Shown here: piece after piece, positions 56,101 through 64,000 of the stretch
How positions within the stretch are numbered: the stretch's first letter is position 1
Layout: each line of letters opens with the position of its first letter
Assembly: GCA_036873755.1 (NCBI GenBank)
Contig: JAVTVY010025384.1
Coordinates: 1-64,000 of the forward strand
DNA: 64,000 bases
Direction of reading: 5' to 3'
From: Hanleya hanleyi
Taxonomy: Eukaryota; Mollusca; Polyplacophora; Lepidopleurida; Hanleyidae
Made by a program: the position numbers and the translations under genes
Notes under the pieces: generated by a model
Databases searched by the model: none
Told to the model about the DNA's origin: nothing
Seen by the model: the letters and a program-made list of their open reading frames with translations, nothing else

Positions 56101-59100
56101 CCTCGAAAAATTTTTACAAGTACATTATTGAACACGTAACTCCAAAGACGCCTATTGATTTGAGGTCAACATGTGGGGTTACAGCAAATTAAAGCTAAAT
56201 TTATCCGGACTGTAGGCCTACCTTGAGTTCTGATTCACCGAATTTTTCGACACTTTACAGTTGTGTTTTCTTGTGACTCCTTATGACCGTACACCATATT
56301 GATTTTGGGACCAACAGTTTGACGATTAAGGTTACGACACCCAGTAGACGAATCTAACCTTGTCCGAACTGTACAGTGAGTTAAGATTTACACGTGCATC
56401 CAAATAACACAAGGGTCAAGGTCACAGCACCTCATTTTGCTCATGTGAATTGTAGATCAAAAGTCTATTCGTCCAAAAAGAAGAAATTGGCCTTGGATGG
56501 GCGATGTTAAATACGTTGGAACGTTTCGACTTCATCAATTCGTATTCTACTCATTTGGCACAATCCTTGGCATAAAGGCCCGATGAACACGTTTGAAATG
56601 CAGCAACGAGGGGTTCTCCCGACTTCATCACTGTTTGGTCGGATATTTGGTTATTTAGCATTTTAGTTTACTCAATTGTATAAAATTACTCCTCTACCGT
56701 TCTGAGGAGTTTCCACGAGAAAAAGAAAACTATGACCAGTGGGCTAAAATATATTTATATGACTTCACGGTGGCGTTATCTGTGATTTGTGCATCTACTG
56801 TTACATATTTAGTGGTACTGCGAGAAAAATCAGCCTATACCTTGTCCGTGTATAAAATTATGAATCCAATGAATATCAAATCGACGGAAAAGTATTGGGC
56901 ACAGGTTAACCATTATGGCTATTATTCGATCAAGCCATTATCAGGTCAGGAAGGTAAGTGATGTCATCGCGTGTAGTGGAGCGAGCCTGTTAAACAGAGA
57001 AGATTGGCTATTCACATTCTTGCCTTTATCGTCTACAAGGTGTGGGATGACAAGATGGCGGCCATAGCACAGAAGTGGGCAAAGCAATGTATTGTGGGCC
57101 ATGACGCTGGCAAGTCCCGTGCCATTAGGGGTAAGATCAAAATTTCATTCTGGTCAGATTTACAAGACAGTATACCGTATGTGACTAACTAGCGAAACAC
57201 AGAATGACAAATATGACATTCGAGATGATGCCAGCATATTACATCAACAATATTTGATCAGTATAGCCCCTTTATTACTTTCAAGGTTGGTGTGCATGTC
57301 TGGATGGAGTCTACTCGTTGTGTACACCAAAATTATTCGGCTCACCCGAGTGATATCAGTGGCTGCGCTGATAGATAGACCTGTATGATCAGAGGCTCAG
57401 AATATTCCCAACAAGGGCGGCCATCAAGGAAGGCGCAAATATGAAGAGCTTCTAGTCTTGTTCTCAGAGTACGCAGGCTATAAACTAATTTGATGGTGAA
57501 CATGCATGTTTTTACTACAGATTATGGCGTTTTTATGGGTCAGAGCGTGGCTGGGGGTTATGCCAAATGGACGGGAGCCATTGGAGGCTGGTATGCAGAG
57601 TCGAAGCGGTATCGGTATGGTACAGACCCAGCGCCAAACAGTGACGTCACTCATTATTTACAGGTATGTTATCTTAGCATGGTAGCCCAAAAATGCATGA
57701 ATGTCACGCGAATCTGTAGGAATGACGAACGAAGAATTACAAGCCTCAGATCCGTCATTCATAATCCAGCCGTCGTCCATTAGAGAATATCCGCGTCCAT
57801 AATCCAAAGACCTATTCCATATTCCATATAACAGTATTAGCACCAAATTCAAAAAGACAATCATAGTATACATAAACATAGGCTTGTTTCCTGCAAGAGA
57901 TTTTCGGTCAACAGTTTTCAGTGATGCCGGCAAGACATCATGATGTTCCAAAAATATCAAATCCGTATCGCTGATCAGTATTCTTAATGCATATTTTTAT
58001 ATTCGTTGTTTGCTGAACAAACACTATTTGCTGAATGTATGGCGATGTTCAGATTAAGACGAAAGGCTTATAAATATGCCTTATATATCAGGCAATCGCC
58101 ATTGGTTTTAAGAAATGAGCTAAAGTTAAAAAAATGTATTGACCACACACATCGATAAACAAATTGATGTATGTATTCCATTATGCATCAATGTGTACTA
58201 AGCGAGCGGCATGTTTGGCTCCTCTCCATTAAATCACACAATGAAGCATGAACGTGGTAGGTTCAGATTGCTTCTATGAGAAATAATCATGTATCTTCAT
58301 CGTCAGGAAGAGAACATCTTGTCGCGAAGATATTACGCATCATCAATGTCAAGGAGACGTCTTTCGCGGAGATATTACGTATTTCCAATGTGAAGGAGGG
58401 AAAATCTTGTCGCATCTACAGAGTCAAGGAGAAAACGGGTCAAGAAGAAAACCGGAAAGAAATGATTGTCTTTGTTTCCTAGATAATAGTTGCTGAGATA
58501 TTCTTGCCTTAGATACGCGTTGTATGAATATCAAAATATAAACTCTACCGAACGATACGCTCTCTTTTCACGTCCCTCCAGATCTGGGAAAACTCGAGTC
58601 GGAAATGATTTATATTTACATTCCTATATTTCTGAGTCGCAAGGCGCTAATTCTGTGGGCCAAGTGGACATTACACTGGGCATTGCACTGGACATTACAC
58701 TCTGAAAATACTTTCGAACCCGCAGACTCTAACCTTTGTCAGATGGCTCAAATCTATATCAGAGCCATAGGTCATCAAGGGCTCTCGATAGTTACTCTGC
58801 TCATTCTCTCTCTCTCACCAACAGAGGTTTTTAAATATTTAAAGAAGGCCTCATTGTACCGTGACGTAGTAAGGACGAAGACGATGAGGCTTGGAAAGCT
58901 TTCTTATAAATAAACTAAAATTACTGCGTTGCAAACGATAACTCAGATTAAAAAAGATTTTACAATCATAACATATTTCTTCAATCTAATCATTTTACTG
59001 ACATTGTGCTGATTTCGTGCGTTTTAACCATATTCCAGTTGGTACAGAACACCACAACACGGGTTGGCTGCGGTTACGCGGAGTGTAAGGACAGCACCTT

Positions 59101-62100
59101 TAAACATTACTTCGTGTGTAACTACGCCAAAGGGTAAGTCAATTTCTATGTATGATAACTTTCACCATGCAGTATTTGAAGCCTTTACATCCGTTGGCGA
59201 AATTTTCCTTAATTTTTTTAATATGTCGACTTAATATCTCGAAATTTCGTCTGACTAACTTCAAGATTTCACAAAACTTATCAATCTGACCGATCAACTT
59301 TCTCTAGGAATTTTGACCTGGTTTCGCGATATTTGGATCGCCTATTCAAATCTCGGCTGATTTTGGCTTCATCGAGTATTAACGGGAATAAGTCATGGAA
59401 AACATGAATGTGCGGCACCCGTGGTTGACTGTGAGTCGGTGGTTTAACATTAAAGAGTATAGGCAGCTCGAATATACATTTTCAGCTTGTACGAAAGAAA
59501 ACATTTTATTTAATATGTCGAAGACGGCAAAAGTTGCGCTGATAAATATGCTTTCCTCTTCATATTTTTCAAAGAGTCAATGTGATGGAAAATGTCTCCA
59601 GGTTCACTTTTAAAATGTCGTCGTCCTGTAATCACCCTTTCACTATGTTGAAACAAGATTACTAACCACAGCACAGCATCCGACTGCTGCTTGATATACT
59701 GTAGCTTGATACGTTTGTTATGAGCAATGTTCATGGCAACCTGTTTCTGCAGCAAATACGAAAGATACGAAAGCGCGGAGGCAGTTTACAATTGTAGCAA
59801 CTACTAATGACACAACTGTCGCTCTAACAAAAATTGTGCCACTAGCAGTTGTCAGGTCGCCAGCTAATGTCACAACTGCGTGTGACAATAGCAGGCGACT
59901 CTGTCACAATTATCAAAAAAGTGATAGCGAGCATGTTGACGCTTACTGTCACAACTGGGAACCAGTAATTATTTGGGGCAAAAATATATCACACATGATG
60001 TATGACTAAATCTTTGACATACTTGCAATAGCAACTACTAATGACACAATTGTCGCAATTGGGACATTAGCTGACGACTCTGCATGCAGAGGCTCCTGCT
60101 AATGATGCAATTACGTCATTAGGCGCCGTTTCCAATTATCGTTCGCGAATGAATCGTTTATTTCGTCAAATTTTCTCGAAGTCGCGATTTTCCAAGGCGC
60201 GAGGGAATGGGTTTTTTTCTTCAAAATAAACGATTTATTCGCGATCGCTGTTCGAATGGGTTTTTTTTCTGTTGGCAATCGTTTTTCAATCGAGAAAATT
60301 CTCGCGAATAAAAAGCGATATCGCGATCCAATCGTTTTTTAATCGAGAAAATATAAGCGATTAAAAAAAACGATTGAGGATTATAGCCGAAAGTAGTACG
60401 GTAAAGTTCAGCCTGACTGACCCGCATACACGTTCGAGTTTCTATATCATAAACACTTCAGTCAGACTATATAAAGTTCGATCATTTTTTCTTCTTCCTT
60501 TTCCATTCTTCTTTGCCTTTCAGTTCAGTTGGCGGTTATATAGATACGATGGGGATATTGAAAGAAATTGAAATATATATATATATATATAGGAATAATG
60601 GTTATGCATATAATTATAACTATAATTATTATATAATTATATTTACATATATTTTGTACGGGACACAGGCCCGGATATGGTCAGATTGAGTCATTTGCAG
60701 TTGCAATTTCGTGTATTATTTTGAGTATTTCTGTGTTTTAAAGCTGGTATTATTCGTGAACGTTTTTGGCATCTGTGCGTGCTGAAATGTTGAGTTGATT
60801 CGTCAGATTTTCGCTGTTCGCGTGGTTTTTTGTCCTACGATCACCATTTTCCTTGTGTAGATAGATGGCGCTGTATTGAATATAACATTGTCATACGGGG
60901 CTTTTGAGTCTTCGAAAGCACTTAATTATTAATATATAGCGCGGGCTATTTGTAAAACTGTTCACAACTGTCATTATTTTTTTGCTTGTTTGTTTGGTTG
61001 TGTGAATTAATCTTTTCTGGAGCTCTCTGGGTGGGAGTCTTGTTGTGTGGCTCCCTAAGTGGGAGTCTATAAGTGCAAAACCCCACAGTATCCTGGCTTG
61101 TGGGATATTTGATGGTAGATGAATACGTATATTTTCAATAAATTGTGAAAATTAATAAATACAAAGGGTAAATATATATATAAAAGAAATGATTCAAAGA
61201 AAATAATGATATTGATTATTTTTCACAATTTGATGAAAATACACGTATTCATTCACCATCAAATATCCCACAAGCGTGGTAATTGCAGTATGGAAAACAC
61301 TGAAAGTGGGCTGAACGCGATTTGCTTGGCAAGATGATCAATGTCTTGCCTTTGGCTAAAAAGGAAACCTTGACCATGCGAAGATGTGTTTCAAAAGCCC
61401 TGTATAATTCAGGTCACGTGACTTGGTTGCTGAAGAATCAAACAACGCCCCTCACCGCGTATGATACTATATGTGAAATGACTGCATTAATGTAAAATAT
61501 GAATATAAAAGGTCTTTCTATGTCCGACAGATTTTCAAATCCCACATTTAAATCTTTAGTTTTGCGAAGAAAAAAAAACACGAAATCTTTAACCGATGAT
61601 CGTACTCGGACTAGAATTTTTTTTGATTAATCCAGTAAGAGATGGAATTATATAATATTCAGTTGGTTTCTGGCTTGAGCTTCCCTTTGGAATCATTCGT
61701 AGTTCATTTATCAAAATGTAAAATTAAAATAAAAAGTATTGTACATATGCGAATCCAACCGTTATATGCGATTCAATCACCATTGTGATATGTATTTGAT
61801 ATAAATATGAAATCACTGCCGCAAATATTCTTATAATAAATAAAATTAACTTGATGGTGATTTTTTTAACTTATTCACATCTCAATAGTTTAAAAACTGT
61901 ACCAAAACATGAATGGATACCCTTTCCTAATGTATGTTTTACTATAACAAAATATACATATTTAATTACCCTATTTTTCACCTTAATTAACCTAGAAATT
62001 CTCGGCTGGAGGGCTAAGCTGTTCTGTGTTATCCGCCATGCGCCCATTCACACCTCTATCGAGTCTGTGCCGTAATCATTCTGATAATGCAATCAACGAC

Positions 62101-63888
62101 GAACTCAAATCCACTCATGACCTATACCCGGTATTTACAATAACAAGATATTGCGACTATAATCCTGTATTGTTTATACCAAGTTGCATGAATATATGAA
62201 TACATTAATACATTGTCGACTCACACGATTATTAAATAAACATGTAATTTTGTCATTTACGCTTCGCCAGAGTAAATCTGAGCGCGGACGTCACAGGAAG
62301 CATGGTACAGGTATGTGTATAGATATTTCCAGCATACGCCCTACTTCGGCTTGTAGGAGACTATAGATCGTGAGTCATATATATTATCCGGTTATCTTAC
62401 GCATTTATATAGTATAGTAATATAGGTTTTCCATCGACAAATCCGCAACCAGCATTAAATGTAGTTCCCAGTTCGCGGATAGAGCGGCGTACGACGGCAA
62501 CACGGCCTATGTGTCAGATATCACTCCGCCTCACGATTCTCTCGCACCTTGAAAAAACGATTCTCTCGCGATTGAAGATTCGCGATCAAGAACAGATCGC
62601 GCATGGGTAAACGATTCAAAAACGATATCGCGAGAGAATGGTTTTTTTCAGAAAAGGTTCAATCGTTTTTTCTCATTTTTTTTCTCGATATCCTCGCGAC
62701 TGATTCACGAATGATCGTTTTTCAATCGAGAAAACTGAAGAAAAATCGCGACTGAAGAAAAAACGAATAATGGAAACGATCCCTTACCTGACAACTGCTA
62801 ATAAACAATTGTGTCATTAGTAGTTGCTACAATGCTATGGGAGCCCATTGCGGCCGCCTCTACCAGGCCTGGAAGGAGTCAACATTATGCCTCCCCCCTC
62901 CCCCCCCCTCCGCCTTACCAAACTTTCTACTCTATCACCGGAATGACAAAAAAATTAGAGTAGAAACTTCGTGACTTTGTAGCTTACCATATTGTGGGCA
63001 TTGTGATCCTATTTGCCTGACCCCTAGTGCAGAGGAACATGGGTAAATTCAAAATGGTGCGTATGTGGGGTACCAGAAATGTGTCATATTTTTCGTCATA
63101 TTTCTTCAAAACTCTTGCTTTTCTGAATGGAAAAGTGGGTGAAAACTATTTTTGTTTCATATCAGATTATTATTTACTAAATTATTAGGCAGTTTTTACG
63201 AAAAAATCGCACAAGTAAAAAATTCGAAAACTCCGACAAAAAAATGGATCGAAAAATGCCTTTTCAGATAATGACGTCACTGTAACGTCATCATAACAGA
63301 TATCTTGTATTTTTTACATTATCTGGTAGAGCCTGACTCAAAGGGGTCGAAAATATTGGGGGGGAGGGGCGAAATGCCCCTCCCCCAGCTGCGATGCCCT
63401 CTCCCCAACCAAATGGCCCATCCAGATAGTGTTAAATTATTCAGGCGTTCTAGAATTGTCGTCTTCTGGCGTTCAAGATCTTTTCGAACCTTTACATTCT
63501 TTATTTCAAACTCTGGATCTGAAGCTATTAAGAAAAACATCTTCTCGTTTCACAAATACCAATACCTATGACGCCAGTTAATATACTCCATGACTCAACA
63601 AACCAATGGAGCTTTTCAAATGGGAGGCCTGCACAATGGGACCAGAAGATAAAGGAAGATACAGGAAGTGGTAATGACAGAATCTGATTGGATGGAGGGT
63701 ATAATGTGCACGTCTCCCATAGTTTTCAAAAGTTCAGATCAACCCATCAGCAGTGTTATATCTAGAATATCTTCAATGACCTTTTCTGGAATTATTTTCC
63801 ATCAGCTTTGCTAATCGAAAAGCCCATCCATACACGGCCGGTAATCGGTGCGACGCATGCCCAGGGACCTGCAAGAATGGATTATGTG
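50070..63888 (+). CDS. CAP/CRISP-family secreted protein gene (seven exons seen, 3' end outside window)
   Basis: Spliced gene: 50,070-50,178; 51,523-51,572; 54,377-54,550; 57,040-57,130; 57,521-57,663; 59,039-59,133; 63,806-63,888. All junctions are AG/GT and phases agree (1,0,0,1,0,2, then 1 out of the window). Together they give about 248 residues: signal peptide, acidic/Ser-rich linker, paired-Cys N-terminal segment, CAP domain (EHNKFR; VWDDKMAAIAQKWAKQC; WYAESKRY; HYLQ; VGCG; VCNYA) and a Cys-rich hinge (PYTAGNRCDACPGTC). The family is extracellular, with diverse roles. Of the four-residue CAP cavity site, His (IVGHD), Glu (WYAES) and His (THY) are present, but the Glu expected in 'GEN' is Gln (MGQS). 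Best matches in layout are molluscan CRISP-like secreted proteins; whether a further C-terminal domain exists cannot be seen. Confidence 0.88.
51523..51572 (+). CDS. CAP gene exon 2 (Ser/Glu-rich linker)
   Basis: Acceptor atttcag before 51,523, donor GAT|gtaagt after 51,572. The 50 nt fit phase 1 in and phase 0 out. Short exon without domain content, so the least certain of the set. Confidence 0.6.
51640..52790. repeat. 32-bp minisatellite in CAP intron 2 (about 35 copies)
   Basis: The unit 'acacgtacatactttacatt ctcacatttaac' (32 bp) repeats with point variants (cgtaca/tgtaca, acattc/tatattc). No unique spacers, so not CRISPR-like. Confidence 0.95.
53298..53371. repeat. 25-bp tandem triplication
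   Basis: atcaatcactccttggggaa tgttc repeated three times, the third slightly diverged. Confidence 0.9.
53570..54200. repeat. Degenerate ~50-60-bp tandem array in CAP intron 2
   Basis: Recurring gcatatccctccgcatactg then acacccgtaacgtatgaaca then tatggc, with many indels. Short ORFs here are by-products. Confidence 0.75.
54377..54550 (+). CDS. CAP gene exon 3 (Cys pair and first CAP helix)
   Basis: Acceptor tttactacaccag, donor GTG|gtaagt. 58 codons, phase 0/0. Contains ADTCTQEF...HTMC and IIVQEHNKFRAMV, the opening helix of the CAP domain. Confidence 0.85.
54600..54613. repeat. LINE target site duplication (left)
   Basis: GCAACACCAAGGAC, identical to 56,079-56,092. Confidence 0.88.
54614..56078 (+). 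mobile_element. 5'-truncated LINE in CAP intron 3
   Basis: A 1,465-bp insertion bounded by a 14-bp perfect target duplication. It contains the RNase H end of the element's ORF, a G-rich 3' untranslated region with an internal repeat (cctggggtgtcag twice, 55,420 and 55,530) and a short (gtct)n-like tail at 56,070-56,078. Confidence 0.88.
54615..55271 (+). CDS. LINE ORF2 C-terminus: RNase H and zinc-knuckle-like end
   Basis: Open from the 5' truncation point to TAA 55,269-55,271. The motif VAFDWMPAHCNIRGNEMADQ is the RNase H His/Asp end, with AKKAL after it. Near the C-terminus GLCDTCNVMDTVEHYLLNC is the CCHC-like motif that ends ORF2 of RNase-H-bearing LINE clades (I/Jockey-related groups). 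The RT and endonuclease are missing. The reading frame is undamaged, so the insertion is probably young. Confidence 0.85.
   Translation: MHALRNFNPSESCPLLYEIMHAVTTLSYRGDTVAFDWMPAHCNIRGNEMADQLAKKALSLINITVPVPLNVNEVMARLKPYFVDMWQEEWMYSNKGRFYHHLQPCVTTGGCVPMSSRKADVLLFKLLSGHIAVNSVLFNMNLHPTGLCDTCNVMDTVEHYLLNCTRHTRHRYQLFVDLTLVGVFNHTFDNILKPEKNRDKIFKAVVNYILKTRRFMFN
56079..56092. repeat. LINE target site duplication (right)
   Basis: GCAACACCAAGGAC. Confidence 0.88.
56093..57039. other. Remainder of CAP intron 3, no gene seen
   Basis: AT-rich, no supported coding sequence before exon 4. Confidence 0.55.
57040..57130 (+). CDS. CAP gene exon 4
   Basis: Acceptor tcgtctacaag, donor GGG|gtaaga. 91 nt, phase 0 to 1. 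Codes VWDDKMAAIAQKWAKQC then IVGHD, the CAP block with the first cavity His. Confidence 0.88.
57521..57663 (+). CDS. CAP gene exon 5
   Basis: Acceptor tttactacag, donor CAG|gtatgt. 143 nt, phase 1 to 0. Codes YGVFMGQSVAGG, AIGGWYAESKRY and DVTHYLQ, including the cavity Glu and second His. Confidence 0.9.
57735..57987 (-). repeat. Dispersed repeat block, copy 2
   Basis: Reverse complement of 17,463-17,713 with a few indels; lies antisense in CAP intron 5. Confidence 0.78.
57988..59038. other. Rest of CAP intron 5; small diverged ~45-bp repeats
   Basis: At 58,318-58,435 the pattern gaagatattacg(c/t)at ... caatgtcaaggag recurs two to three times. Nothing else recognised. Confidence 0.5.
59039..59133 (+). 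CDS. CAP gene exon 6
   Basis: Acceptor accatattccag, donor AAAGG|gtaagt. 95 nt, phase 0 to 2. Codes NTTTRVGCGYAEC and HYFVCNYAK, the CAP signature 2 region. Confidence 0.92.
59791..62833. mobile_element. 3.0-kb fold-back element in CAP intron 6
   Basis: 25-bp perfect inverted ends (attgtagcaactactaatga cacaa at 59,791-59,815; complement at 62,809-62,833). Inside each end are extra copies of 'aactactaatgacacaa'-like motifs and long tracts built from tcgcga, aatcgttttt and cgattgaaaa (60,120-60,380 and 62,550-62,790) that are mutually complementary. No transposase ORF. Confidence 0.8.
61097..61274. repeat. Snap-back hairpin, ~55-bp arms
   Basis: cttgtgggatatttgatggt ... at 61,097-61,151 is nearly the exact complement of 61,220-61,274 (ending accatcaaatatcccacaag), with a ~68-nt AT-rich loop. 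A MITE-like insertion nested in the fold-back element. Confidence 0.85.
62834..63805. other. Rest of CAP intron 6, no gene seen
   Basis: Contains C-rich runs near 62,895 and complementary gggaggggc/gcccctccc at about 63,360-63,385. The ORFs here have no domain. Confidence 0.5.
63806..63888 (+). CDS. CAP gene exon 7 (Cys-rich hinge)
   Basis: Acceptor ttttccatcag, donor TGTG|gtaagt. 83 nt, phase 2 to 1. Codes HPYTAGNRCDACPGTCKNGLC, a CRISP-type hinge; the gene continues to the right. Confidence 0.85.
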
Positions 63889-64000
63889 GTAAGTATACAA
63901 TTTGTTAGCCGATGACCATTGGGACAGCTATTTTATTGATGGGCATAAATTGATTACCTCCCCATTATTTCGAGTATGAAGACAGGTGGGATACCATTTT

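Noticed and set aside
57490..57783. 97-codon ORF over CAP exon 5 read as a separate gene
   Set aside because: It is exon 5 plus intron read-through; the CAP motif ends at the donor at 57,664.
63305..63571. Overlapping ORFs on both strands in the last CAP intron
   Set aside because: No domain, start context or splice support; part of intron 6.

Overview
The window looks like a stretch of animal nuclear DNA, most probably from a gastropod mollusc. It is AT-rich, with sparse spliced genes, many dispersed repeats and no bacterial-style operons apart from one virus-like transposon. Three short-repeat tails (about 18.80, 25.38 and 43.33 kb) end in a 'gatatgactgaaa ... cgttaaa ... cactcactcac' pattern that I associate with vetigastropod SINEs. 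That species hint is inference. The spliced gene at the right end is an ordinary animal secreted protein.

Layout. (1) 1-10,272: the right part of a Polinton/Maverick (adintovirus-like) element. It has a 5'-partial integrase with a chromodomain, a Thr/Pro-rich ORF, a packaging ATPase, small basic virion-type proteins, penton-like and hexon-like capsid genes and an adenain-type protease on +. A protein-primed type DNA polymerase B runs on -, converging on the protease. Almost every large gene is broken by frameshifts or stops, and two catalytic acids are substituted, so this copy is dead. (2) 10.3-23.4 kb: mostly unannotated sequence with a small secreted PAN-like ORF, Ty3/gypsy relics (13.5-13.9 and 15.2-16.8 kb), another retroelement fragment (16.9-17.3 kb) and a decayed second Polinton (capsid end plus protease, 20.4-21.2 kb, -). 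(3) 23.4-30.1 kb: two copies of a dispersed element with CCTACGAAGTA-type inverted ends.

(4) 30,371-41,970: the most striking object, an 11.6-kb near-perfect inverted duplication (arms about 6.0 and 5.5 kb, 21-nt unique centre at 36,406-36,426). It sits in a third copy of the dispersed element. Each arm carries two tandem genes encoding C2H2 zinc fingers fused to only the N-terminal domain of a Polinton DNA polymerase. Each gene has its own TATAAAAGGG box and poly(A) signal, and the genes are transcribed away from the centre. The outer termini (AGTAGTAG) and promoter layout copy the right end of the Polinton at 10.27 kb. I read it as a head-to-head dimer of a mini-Polinton. Two of the four genes remain open: B on the left arm and A' on the right. 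The arms also carry a 21-bp minisatellite and hairpin-rich ~150-bp tandem repeats.

(5) 42.3-47.3 kb: a tRNA-derived SINE, then a 5S-rRNA-derived SINE that has tandemly amplified part of its head and been split by a 3.57-kb inverted-repeat element with a 6-bp target duplication (TATAAG). (6) 50,070-63,888 and beyond: a multi-exon CAP/CRISP-family secreted protein gene on + (seven exons inferred, 3' end outside the window). Its introns hold a 32-bp minisatellite, a 5'-truncated LINE with a 14-bp target duplication and a 3-kb fold-back element.

All calls come from reading the sequence; no database search or alignment program was run.
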